DNA from: Amborella trichopoda
Taxonomy: Eukaryota > Streptophyta > Magnoliopsida > Amborellales > Amborellaceae
Reading direction: 5' to 3'
Length of the DNA stretch: 64,000 bases
NCBI RefSeq assembly: GCF_000471905.2
Contig: NW_006499997.1
Span: 809,186 to 873,185, forward strand
This document shows, in pieces, positions 55,601 through 64,000 of the stretch. Position 1 is the stretch's first letter. Every line of letters begins with the position of its first letter. The notes under the pieces were generated by a model. The model searched no databases. It worked only from the letters and a program-made list of their open reading frames with translations, and was not told the origin of the DNA. A program made the position numbers and the translations under genes.

Positions 55601-57531
55601 ATGTCAGCCACTCAAGGAAACCATGATGATCGCTCCACTGCCGACTCTAAACCTAACCTGTCTAAACCTAGAGACCAGTATGCTGCAATCCCTTGGGATT
55701 ATCAACAGACCTCGGGTCAATCCATTATCTAACGCCCAAGTCTCCATATAGAGGCAGAGTCCTAAGGGTCCACTTCTAATCCTGAAATCTATGTGACCCG
55801 AAAAGTCGGTTCTACCCGAAAAACTTTGAATAGTTAAGGATCAACGATCTCAGAACCAGGACCCACTTAGGTCTAGGGAATCCAACCCAACCTTGAGCCA
55901 CCATAGTACTGGTCATGATGTTGTTAATACTATATGGAGCAGCGGTGTCTAACCAAACCGACCCCTAGGCGAGATGGGCGTCCAAGCTGCCCTTAAAAGT
56001 ATAGCTGACCTAGGTTACACTGTTCATGCCCCAGCTTACTAGTCAAACCCAAACCAAGTTAGTGGTATAAGTCAACCCTTAACACAATCGAGTCAGTAAA
56101 TTCTTCAATCGATCCCTCTAGTTCATTCGGTCCAACAAATCATGCAATTTTTGCAACCAGTGGTGACACCTATGGGTCAGTACGCTCCTCAGGCACAAAT
56201 GTATCAAACTGCCGCGGTGACTACGGCTCGCCAATTTTAGGCCTATGCAAGCCAACATGTACCCCAAATCTCAGCTCATCAGTTTATGCTTGGGAACCCA
56301 CCGACCGGTGGGCCTACTCTCATGCCAAATACTCAACAAGAAGGCACCCTAAAAGGGATGCAGGATATGCTCTTAAGAATGGGCATGCATGAAATTCTAA
56401 CCCCAAAGGCCTATGTTCAAGAGACCCTTGAAGGCATGGAGGACCTTCCCCTGGGATTTGTCGTCCCAGAATTTAGAAACAAGTTCAATGGGAGGAGTGA
56501 TCCAGATACTCACGTCAATGCATACCTCCTCTCCGTTCGAGCTTTGCTAGATAGGCCTAACCAACTGAAGGCCATATTTTCACAAACATTGACCGGTGAG
56601 GCCTTGAATAGGCATTGGAGAACAATGTCTGCTCGACCACACATCACTTCAGACAAAATGTTTAACCTATTCGTCTCTCACTACTACGGGTCGATACCAA
56701 TACCTCTCTCCCTGGCGAGTTCAGTGCAACGAAACAAAACCTAAGAGAATCCGTAGAGCATTTCATCAGTCAATTCCCTTTAGATGGCGATGCAGGTTAT
56801 AGAATGTCCACTTATAGACCCAGTCAAGATCTTCATAGCCTTAGAGAATGCTGCTCCTGAATACAGGACCTTCTTCAGGTAAGGTCTTATTCCCCACTCT
56901 TTTGACTCTATGATTGAGTGGGTGGCGCGACATAAAAGGGCCAAAGGGACACCTCAGCACCAAGTCCGACAATAAACCAATAACAACTCCCCAAAATAAG
57001 AGAAAAAACAATAATAATGGGAATGCTTCTGGTCAGGTTAATGAGATTGTCATTAACGGACCGACTCAAGGTTCAGCCACTCAGCGCAACAATCAGAACC
57101 AAAACCGAAGGGGCCAGCTTAGAGCCAACTCTCAAAATAATAACCAAAGGTGAGAGGATAATTTCACCCCTCTCAAAGACCCACTAGAAAAAGTGTTGGA
57201 ATTACTCCTGGCTAGAAACATGGTTTACCTCTCGCCACCGTCCGAACCACCGTTTCAAGTCACTGATAAGAGCAAGTGGTGTAAATGGTATCAAAACCAT
57301 GCTCATGATACTCAAAACTACATATATTTGAAATGGGTAATTCAAGGGTTAATCAATAGGGGGATATCACTGTCGCACCGAAAAATCAACCTGTCGAAGA
57401 GCCTAATCAAAAGATGGGTATCTTCACAAATCCTCTCCCTAAGAATATGGTCACAACGACCGAAAAGCAAGGAGCTCAAGATAACTCAAAAGAGAATGGC
57501 GTCATTCACATGGTTGAGAGTAGAGACGTAG
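55601..57531 (+). pseudogene. Gag of the Tat/Ogre-like element
   Basis: The probable start is ATG at 55601 (MSATQGNHDDRS), with a stop after 43 codons. The capsid core lies in frame 56286-56744 (LPLGFVVPEFRNKFNGRSDP, then AIFSQTLTGEALNRHW). A frame change follows, then a basic Asn/Gln-rich linker (56914-57153, NKRKNNNNGN) and a Cys/His block (KWCKWYQNHAHDTQNYIYLK, 57193-57350) as at the end of Tat gag proteins. Role: capsid and RNA binding. Four or more breaks. Confidence 0.82.
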
Positions 57532-58855
57532 ATGATGATCCCAATCAATTCATATTTGCTTGTGACTATCACTTTCAAGAACCCGAAGACGTTCTTTTGA
57601 GCCTTCTAAGAGGAAACCCTTCATCTCCAAACCTCAATAACCTTTCCAAGTGGGACCGATATGATGAAGATGACACACTAGACATCGATATGGTCAAAAC
57701 CAATGAAAAGGCGTCATCTTTCAATAAAGGGGCTAACACACCAAAGTCTGCCTTTACTCTTGCTAGGGCTGATCCTATCGAGCTTCAGGCTAGCAAGGTT
57801 GATTCCCTAACCCGAAGATGCCGAGTGTTCAAACCCATTCAATTGATGGCCGATACTCTCGATGAAAGAATAGGGAACACCTCAAAAGCCAGACAACCAG
57901 CAGGGGTAGAATATCATGAACCAAATAAAGAAATTCAAGGATTCGCAACCACTTACGATCTACCAGCTCATCTTGGGAAGATCCATGCTCAATCTCCATC
58001 TTGGAGCTGCTTGCCAATTCACCAGCACATAGAGCCCAGATCAAAAAGGCCCTCGCCAAGACACACATCTCGATAAACACACAAACAGATGAGTTGTGCG
58101 GAATGATGAACCAACTGATGGCACCAATGTCAATCGCGTTCATCAACGATGACATCTCAGTTAGCTTTAATCGCTTTCATGTCCAACCTCTGCACATCAC
58201 CATTGTCATGCAAGGATATGAGATACGAAGAGTGCTCGTTGACAATGGGGCATCCTTAAACATATGCCCTATGAAAATAGTGAAGCAGATAGGAAAAAGT
58301 CCGAATGACTTCGAGCCATGTCAACTAACTATCGCTGCATACGACGAGACCAAGCGATAAGCTAAGGGCATATTGCCTGTCACAATCAAGATTGGCCCTA
58401 CCGTCCAAGTGATAAAGTTTTATGTCTTGGACATAAAACCTTCATTCAACATTCTGCGAGGAAGACCATGGATGCATGAAAACCTCGTGGTCGCCTCTAC
58501 ATTCCATCAATGCCTCAAGTTTTCAACTAAAAACAGCGTCGTGAAGGTATGTGTTGACCACCTTGCTTTTCTCAATCCTAGTATACATAACGGGAAGCTA
58601 GCCATATGGGTCGAGCTTGGAGAAATCCCACTCGCTTCCTTCGAGCAAGCTGATTGTGCCACCTTATGCCTAGAGGACAACGACCATGTTCCTCAAATTT
58701 TACAAACTTCTGCATCGATGGAGGACATCATCCAATGTCAACATCGATACGGTTTCGGGTCCCTCGAAGCTTGGCACATGCTCTTCTCCCAAGGCTTTCA
58801 ACCAAGCCAAGGCTTGGGGAGACAAGGGCAAGGCGTAATGGAGGCAATTTTTTAA
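57532..58855 (+). pseudogene. Protease region with G-patch-like end
   Basis: After the gag-protease linker (57532-58000), the frame 58001-58855 holds the retropepsin: VLVDNGASLNICPMKIV with the catalytic Asp at 58241-58243 (D-N-G in place of D-S/T-G), then VLDIKPSFNILRGRPWMH (the second conserved Gly-Arg-Pro-Trp block). One TAA at 58358-58360 interrupts an otherwise open frame. A glycine-rich GFQPSQGLGRQGQG motif at about 58795-58835 resembles the G-patch found after protease in this lineage. Role: polyprotein processing. Confidence 0.82.
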
Positions 58856-59675
58856 TCACTCCAAGCCAAAACCGAAAATGGGGATCGAAGAGATCTCAGA
58901 TGTTCTCTCACCTTATTTCAAAGTCAGATGAAGCCTTCAAGCTATCTGGGCTTTGTATCTGGAGGCATTCAAAGCCTCGACCCTCTCGATGCCCATCCTT
59001 CAAAATGGCCAAGGGTGATCCTTGAATCTCCAACGAGGAATAATTCTTCTTCCACATCTCAGCACACACAAGAGCTAGGGATTGAAGACCTTTTTGCTGA
59101 CCTGGATTTAAAGGTGTGCACAATCAGCTCTAACACAACCAAGCGTGCTCATCCACCAATACAAACCCAGGAACGGAACCGGTCGATCACTCCTCTATCT
59201 CGAGAATCGCTGAAAGCATAACATTGACACCTTCAAGTCCCGGTGCCAAAAAACTGCTAGGCTTAGGGTGGCCATCTAACCACCCTACACGTCCGGTCCC
59301 CAACATTTCTCTCACGAGTCCCATAAGGGACACCTCTTGTGATGCTTCAAAATACGTTGAAAATTCAAAACATGATAAATTGATAATAATGAAAAAGAAT
59401 TTTTAAAAACGGCAAACACTCAAGATAGCCTAATAATGGTGCACAATACCAAAGAAGACGAATTGGATGACCAAGACGAAGATCAAGAGAGCCAAGAGTC
59501 TGAAGAAATCCCTCAACCTGAAGAACTCACTTCCCATGTTGAACAATTCAAGAAGAGGTTTGATGGTGACCCAATGGCTATCATCGAAGAGATATTGACA
59601 TAAACCTAGGAATTGAGAAGGACCCAAGGTTCACCAAGATTGGAACCTCCCTATCTCCTGAGGAGCGAAAAATTT
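58856..59675 (+). other. Protease-RT linker, broken
   Basis: Acidic, low-complexity frames (for example EDELDDQDEDQESQESEE at about 59458) typical of the long spacer before RT in Tat elements. No domain; several stops. Confidence 0.55.
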
Positions 59676-60400
59676 GATTTCCTTTCTCAAGGAATATCAC
59701 GATGTCTTTGCCTGGTCATATGATGATATGCCAGGGCTAGATCGTACATTGGTGTAACATCACGTAATATTCAACGAAGGAGCAAAGCCTGTAAGGCAAA
59801 AGCTCAGACGTTAGAAGATCCACCTTGTACTCAAAATTAAGGAAGAAATCGATAAACTGCTCAAGGCGAAGTTCATTACCCCCGTCGATTACTTAGAATA
59901 GTTGGCCAACATAGTGGTCTTACCCAAGAAAGATGTGAGGATTTGAGTGTGTGTCGACTACCTAGACCTCAACAAGGCATTCCCAAAGATAATTTCCTAT
60001 TACCAAATATAGATGCCTTAATCGACAACACTGTGGGGTACGAGATGTTGTCATTCATGAATGGCTTCTGAAGATACAACCAGATGCTCATAGCAGAAGA
60101 AGACCAGACCAAGACGTCATTCATAACATAATGGGGAACTTACTGCTACTATGTCATGCCCTTTGGCCTAAAAAATGTAGGGGCAACTTATCAGCTGGCA
60201 ATGACTAGCATCGTCCACGATTTGATGCACACCATCATGGAAGACTATGTCGACGACATTCTGGTCAAGTCGAAGACCAGGCCTAATCATCTCACCAACC
60301 TGAGAACCATTTTCGAAAGACTCTGAAAACATCAACTCCGACTCAATTCACATAATGTGCCTTTGGAATTAAATCAGGCAAATTATTAGGCTTTATAGTA
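59676..60400 (+). pseudogene. Reverse transcriptase of the Tat/Ogre-like element
   Basis: Recognisable in sequence: FLKEYHDVFAWSYDDMPGLD, KPVRQKLRR, LLKAKFITPVDY, VLPKKD, VDYLDLNKAFPKD, MSFMNGF-like, YYVMPFGLKN and the catalytic YVDDILVKS (YVDD codons 60246-60257, intact). It has at least six in-frame stops (for example in the HHV, WGTY and ERL stretches). Role: cDNA synthesis. Inactive. Confidence 0.88.
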
Positions 60401-60544
60401 AGCCAAAGAGGCATTGAGGTGGATCCATCCAAAATATGAGCCCTCACTGAAATACCTCCTCCCCGGAATATTAGAGAAATATGTGGGCTTCAAGGTCGCA
60501 TACAAGCCATAAGGCGTTTTATTTCACAACTGGCAGACAAGTGT

Positions 60545-61060
60545 GTGCCGTTTAATAGGCTCCTTAAGAAGGATACCCCATTCATATGGGATGATCAATG
60601 CCAAGCAGCGTTTGATCAAATCAAGGAGTACCTTACAAAACCTCCCATCCTTAATCCTCCCAGTTTAGATAAATCCCTATTTCTATTCATATCTGTGAAA
60701 GATAAGACCATGGGGGCAATATTAGGATAATACAATGACCATGGAAAAGAACAAATGATATACTACATCAACAAAACCATGGTCGACTATGAGACGAGAT
60801 ACACGGATGTGGAGAAGCACTGCTTGACGCTTATGTGGGCCATGCATAAGTTAAGACACTATGTCTTATCTCATTCAGACAAGCTCATGTTAAGAATAGA
60901 CCCACTCAAGTACCTATTGGAAAGACCAATCCTTAATGGACGTTTGGTGAAGTGGAAAATGCTATTGAGCGAGTTTGAGATCGAATATATCACTCAAAAT
61001 CGATCAAAGGATAAGCCATTGCTGACCACCTGGCAGAACGCACACTGTCAGATAACACTC
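60545..61060 (+). pseudogene. First (retroviral-type) RNase H, degenerate
   Basis: PFNRLLKKDTPFIWDDQCQA leads into LFLFISVKDKTMGAILG. The position of the first catalytic Asp holds Ser/Val, as is usual for Tat elements. Then YYINKTMVDYETRYTDVEKH and LRHYVLSH follow. One stop at about 60728. In this lineage RNase H work is thought to have passed to the second domain. Confidence 0.82.
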
Positions 61061-61097
61061 CCGTCAACACGGATCTCCCTGAACAGAACCTCTTCAC

Positions 61098-61530
61098 AAT
61101 TGAGGACTCAATATGGGGGCTATATTTCGACGTTGCAAAGAATGAATACGGGTCAGGTATAGGAGTCATACGATGGTCACCCGAGAAGATTTTAATTCCA
61201 ACAGCCATCAGATTGAATTCCCGTGTACTAATAACATTGCTGAATATGAAGCCTCGATAGCTGGGCTCGAGAATGCTATAAGAATGAAAATCTAGCAAAT
61301 ATGAGTGATTGGTGACTCCTAACTCGTCATAAACCAAGTTCAAGGGATTTGGAAGGTGAAAGAAGAAAAGTTCAAATCCTATCAAAAAAAGATGGAAAAG
61401 ATGATCCCATATTTCAAGAAAATCGCCTTTCATCACGTAACTAGGGAAAATAATCGATTTGCCGACACCCTTGCGACCCTTGCTTCAATGGTTGATATTC
61501 CTCTAGAAATCACCACGCTGTCATTCTACA
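61098..61530 (+). pseudogene. Second (archaeal-type) RNase H
   Basis: WGLYFDVAKNEYGSGIGV (catalytic Asp 61129-61131), then after a frame slip TNNIAEYEASIAGLENAI (Glu near 61248), VIGDS (Asp 61314-61316) and, in frame, HHVTRENNRFADTLATLAS. All key acidic residues can be found, but across at least one frameshift and two stops. This extra RNase H is the hallmark of the Tat lineage. Confidence 0.82.
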
Positions 61531-61739
61531 TCAAGAAAAAATATGATCCTTTCCCACCAAGGATCGAAGAAGAAATAGAGCAAGAAAATGAGAACGATGG
61601 GGAAGTGTCTCTCATGGCTTCAGATGCGCTAGTTATGGCAAAACCATGGTTCCACGATGTTTTGTTCTTGTTGAAAGATGGGTTATACCCTGAAGGAGCC
61701 ACCAAAAAAGATAAAGAACCCTTCGAAGGCTTTCTATGA

Positions 61740-62560
61740 TATTCTTAATAAGAGGTGACCTCCTGTTTAAGAAATCCTTCGATGGCATCATTCTATGGTG
61801 TCTCGATCTGCCAGAAATTGACCAAGTACTGACAGAGCTACACAATGAAGGAGGTCATTCTGGAGCAGCTGCCTTAGCTCAAAAAATTAGGCACCAAGGC
61901 TATTACTAGACCACCATGGCTGAAGATTGTTTGAAGTTCGTTAAGAGGTATCCTAAATGTAACTTTATGGAGACCTCAACCATGCACCATCTGTACCACT
62001 CAACTCAATACCGCCTGTATGGCCCTTTGCCCTGTGGGGTCTTGATATCATCGGAATGATCTCACCAAAAGCCTCAAACGGCCACCATTTTATATTAACG
62101 GCTACAGAGTATTTCACCAAATGGGTTGAGGTTGTGCACTTGTCAAAATTGAAGGACATCATATTGTTCGTTTCATAAAGAACAACATTGTATTCAGATT
62201 TGGTGTTCCTGAGTCAATCATTACCGACAATGAATCCAACTTCAAAAATGAAAAGGTCACTAAGGTATGGTAAAAGTTCGGGATAACGTAAAAATTATCC
62301 ACACCTTACTACCCTCAAGGAAACAAACAAGCAAAGGCTACGAATAAAGGACTTCTCAGAATTATAGACAAAATAATAGAAGGTGGCAAAGATTGGCACA
62401 AAAGCTAAATGACGCGCTATGAGCCTACTGGACAACTGAGAAGACTCCTACTGACATGACCCCATACTCATTGGTGTATGGTATGGAAACAATGCTACCC
62501 ATTGAATTTGAGATATCATCTCTCCGAGTGCTCATTCATAAAAAATGTAGATGAGGAACA
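61740..62560 (+). pseudogene. Integrase of the Tat/Ogre-like element
   Basis: The zinc-binding part reads LHNEGGHSGAAALAQKI then KRYPKCNF, so the first Cys of the CxxC pair is lost. The core shows LDIIGMISPK (Asp near 62044), ITDNESNF (Asp 62225-62227) and YYPQGNKQAKATNK, where Lys (62333-62335) stands in place of the catalytic Glu. Then MTPYSLVYGMETMLPIEFEI. Many stops. Inactive on two grounds. Confidence 0.85.
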
Positions 62561-63638
62561 AAAGATCGAAGCATGAATTGTTGCCCTCGTTACTTTGGAT
62601 GAAAGATGATTACAAGCGACACAAAATATCGTTGCTTATCAATGTAGGATCGAGAGGGCATACCAAAGAAAAGTTGTTCCTCAACAGTTCAGAGAAGGAA
62701 ACATGGTACTCAAAAAAATCTTCCACACACTTGCAAATCCACACCCTTTAGGCAAGTTCAAACCTAATTAGGAGGGGTCATTCGTGGTTACCTGAGTGCA
62801 CGCAAGCAATTCTTACAAGATAAAAAATCAGGAGGGATACAAACTCAACGACTCCATTAATGCGATGTATCTCAGAAAATAATACTCGTAATGGGCTCAA
62901 ACGAGTGGTGAAAACCTGAAAAGGCACCACAAAGAAAAACACAAAAAACAAAAAAGGAAAAAATGGACGTGGTGAAAACCTAAAAAGGCATCACGGGTAA
63001 AAAGTAAAAACAATAAAAAAAAATCTCCAAGAAGGAGCTTCCGATGCAAAACACTCAAGTACAAACAAGTACTTGCAAGCTTCAACAATATTGCACAAGC
63101 AGACCCTAAGAACCAAGACTCCTCCTAAACCTTGTAGGTTTCCAACATAACCAAATCAGAAAAATGTGGGAGGGTGACATGAATGGAAAACCGAAGTGAC
63201 TTCGACGAACCCTAAAGAACGTTGAGATTTCTCCAAGACGGAAGCCCGGCAAGAATCCTAAGAACTCTTTATTGACCCACGAAGCACAGGATGAAAGCTC
63301 CAAAGGTAAAAGGACAACTTTGAGAGCTTTGAGTTCTCACAATCCCACAAGGGAATCCTTTCATCATCTTTGGGTAAACGTAATAAAGAAAATGACCACC
63401 AAAGGGGCCACAGGTGGCAAAACTGTATTCATCAATTGAAAATGGGCTTATTACATGCATCTATGCAAATTAAACTTGGTCTTATAACCGAAATTCCTAC
63501 CGTCCTAACAGACTTCAACAAAAATAAAACTGCTGAAAAATAATGCTAATCATGAGATCAACTTACTCATGCCAAGAAAAAGTAAAGAAAAGAAAATATT
63601 TTGGCTAGTCAGTCTATTTTGGATCAACATCCTTCTCT
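62561..63638 (+). other. 3' untranslated region with paired hairpins
   Basis: The end of integrase fades out by about 62880. Two hairpin motifs follow: GTGGTG-aaaacctgaaaagg-CACCAC at 62905-62930 and a near copy at 62969-62994. GGTGAAAACC-type motifs are familiar from the 3' regions of Tat-type elements. The rest has no credible frame. Confidence 0.6.
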
Positions 63639-63936
63639 TTGAGTTCTGCCATGAATGTCGCCCATCAAGCCAATTCAACCTCTGCATCTTCTAGACTGAT
63701 GCCAGAAACACCCTCATTCGATTTGACTCGCTTATTTGAAGAAGAGGCATCTTCTTCCCGAGAAGACATGAGTCCCAGGGCAGGAGCACAAGGTTCGCCA
63801 CGAAGTCTCGAAGATCTGGGGCATAGTGGAAGAGGGCAAGCACGTTCCACAAAGAATCATAGTTCGAAGTGGTTGTGGGCTTGTCTTGCTTAGATAACCC
63901 CTCACTAGAAGTGGACTTCTTTTCCTTCCACAACAA
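63639..63936 (-). pseudogene. Antisense frame in the 3' region, possible extra ORF end
   Basis: Two overlapping minus-strand frames: 63936-63691 (KKSTSSEGLSKQDKPTTTSN) and 63850-63665 (LMSSREEDASSSNKRVKSNE). Ser/Glu-rich with a basic KRVK patch, no domain. A competing plus-strand frame covers 63639-63893, so strand is uncertain. Position between pol and the missing 3' LTR fits the antisense extra ORFs known from Tat elements. Confidence 0.3.
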
Positions 63937-64000
63937 ATCAGCCTTGACCAGAAGAGTGGAAGAGTGTCGTCAAAGTGGACAGATAGGGCGACGATCGATC

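Larger units (their letters stand above)
52352..64000 (+). mobile_element. Ty3/gypsy Tat/Ogre-like element, 3' end outside the window
   Basis: 5' LTR, primer site, a 2.2-kb leader, gag, protease, RT, RNase H, a second RNase H, integrase and a long 3' region follow in that order. Two RNase H domains and a G-patch-like stretch after protease mark the Tat/Ogre lineage. The pol frame has many stops and shifts. No second LTR is seen before 64000, so the element is longer than 11.6 kb. Confidence 0.88.

Noticed and set aside
1..64000. tRNA, rRNA, small nuclear RNA genes
   Set aside because: No cloverleaf with conserved box A/B or rRNA stretch was recognised by eye. The tRNA-like words found are primer binding sites next to LTRs.

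Overview
This window looks like a block of nuclear DNA from a flowering plant with a large, retrotransposon-rich genome. The evidence is wall-to-wall plant-type LTR retrotransposons (Ty3/gypsy CRM-like chromovirus, Ty3/gypsy Tat/Ogre-like, Ty1/copia), a plant mobile domain reading frame, and an endogenous pararetrovirus-like fragment. I found no convincing host gene, tRNA, rRNA or CRISPR array. Almost every coding region is broken by stops or frameshifts. The species cannot be named from what is visible. Two runs of N (12420-12916 and 41822-41841) are assembly gaps.

Layout. 155-5996: one structurally complete CRM-like chromovirus on the minus strand, with two LTRs, a tRNA-iMet-type primer site, a polypurine tract and a perfect 5-bp target duplication (TAACT); its coding region is dead. 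6002-8160: AT-rich DNA with GA and A-tract simple repeats and an inverted-repeat pair. 8160-10990: a long LTR-like repeat with a 110-bp tandem array; a second copy lies at 46695-49215 and a diverged minus-strand relative at 29600-31120. 11000-39475: a pile-up of at least six LTRs of one loose superfamily (D minus, A plus, C plus, B plus, C-prime minus, G plus). They share a promoter box (GCATCCACCCATGTTTGGG) just upstream of TATA. Between them lie a minus-strand Ty3 gag remnant (19826-21435), a plus-strand plant-mobile-domain pseudogene (27545-29252) and a conserved leader ORF next to the primer sites of LTRs A and B.

39500-45647: a decayed minus-strand copia element. It is split at 41400-43061 by foreign DNA that includes a fragment of a Caulimoviridae-like polyprotein ending in a (TA)n run. 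45826-49660: a decayed Ty3 element split by the second copy of the long LTR-like repeat. 49661-52350: a 36-bp minisatellite, an antisense coiled-coil reading frame and a probable LTR. 52352 to the window end: a plus-strand Tat/Ogre-like element with 5' LTR, primer site, very long repeat-rich leader, gag, protease, RT, degenerate RNase H, a second (archaeal-type) RNase H, a broken integrase and an antisense ORF in its 3' region; its 3' LTR lies beyond the window.

The most unusual signal is structural. Several unrelated minisatellites in these LTRs and leaders are built on a small perfect hairpin (23.1-24.2, 35.7-36.7, 15.5-16.1, 30.4-30.9, 50.2-50.5 and 52.7-54.0 kb). The coding modules work as standard retroelement machinery: gag packages RNA, protease cuts the polyprotein, RT and RNase H copy RNA to DNA, integrase inserts it. 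Here they are mostly fossils, and the LTR promoters are the parts most likely to be still active. All alignments between repeats were made by eye.
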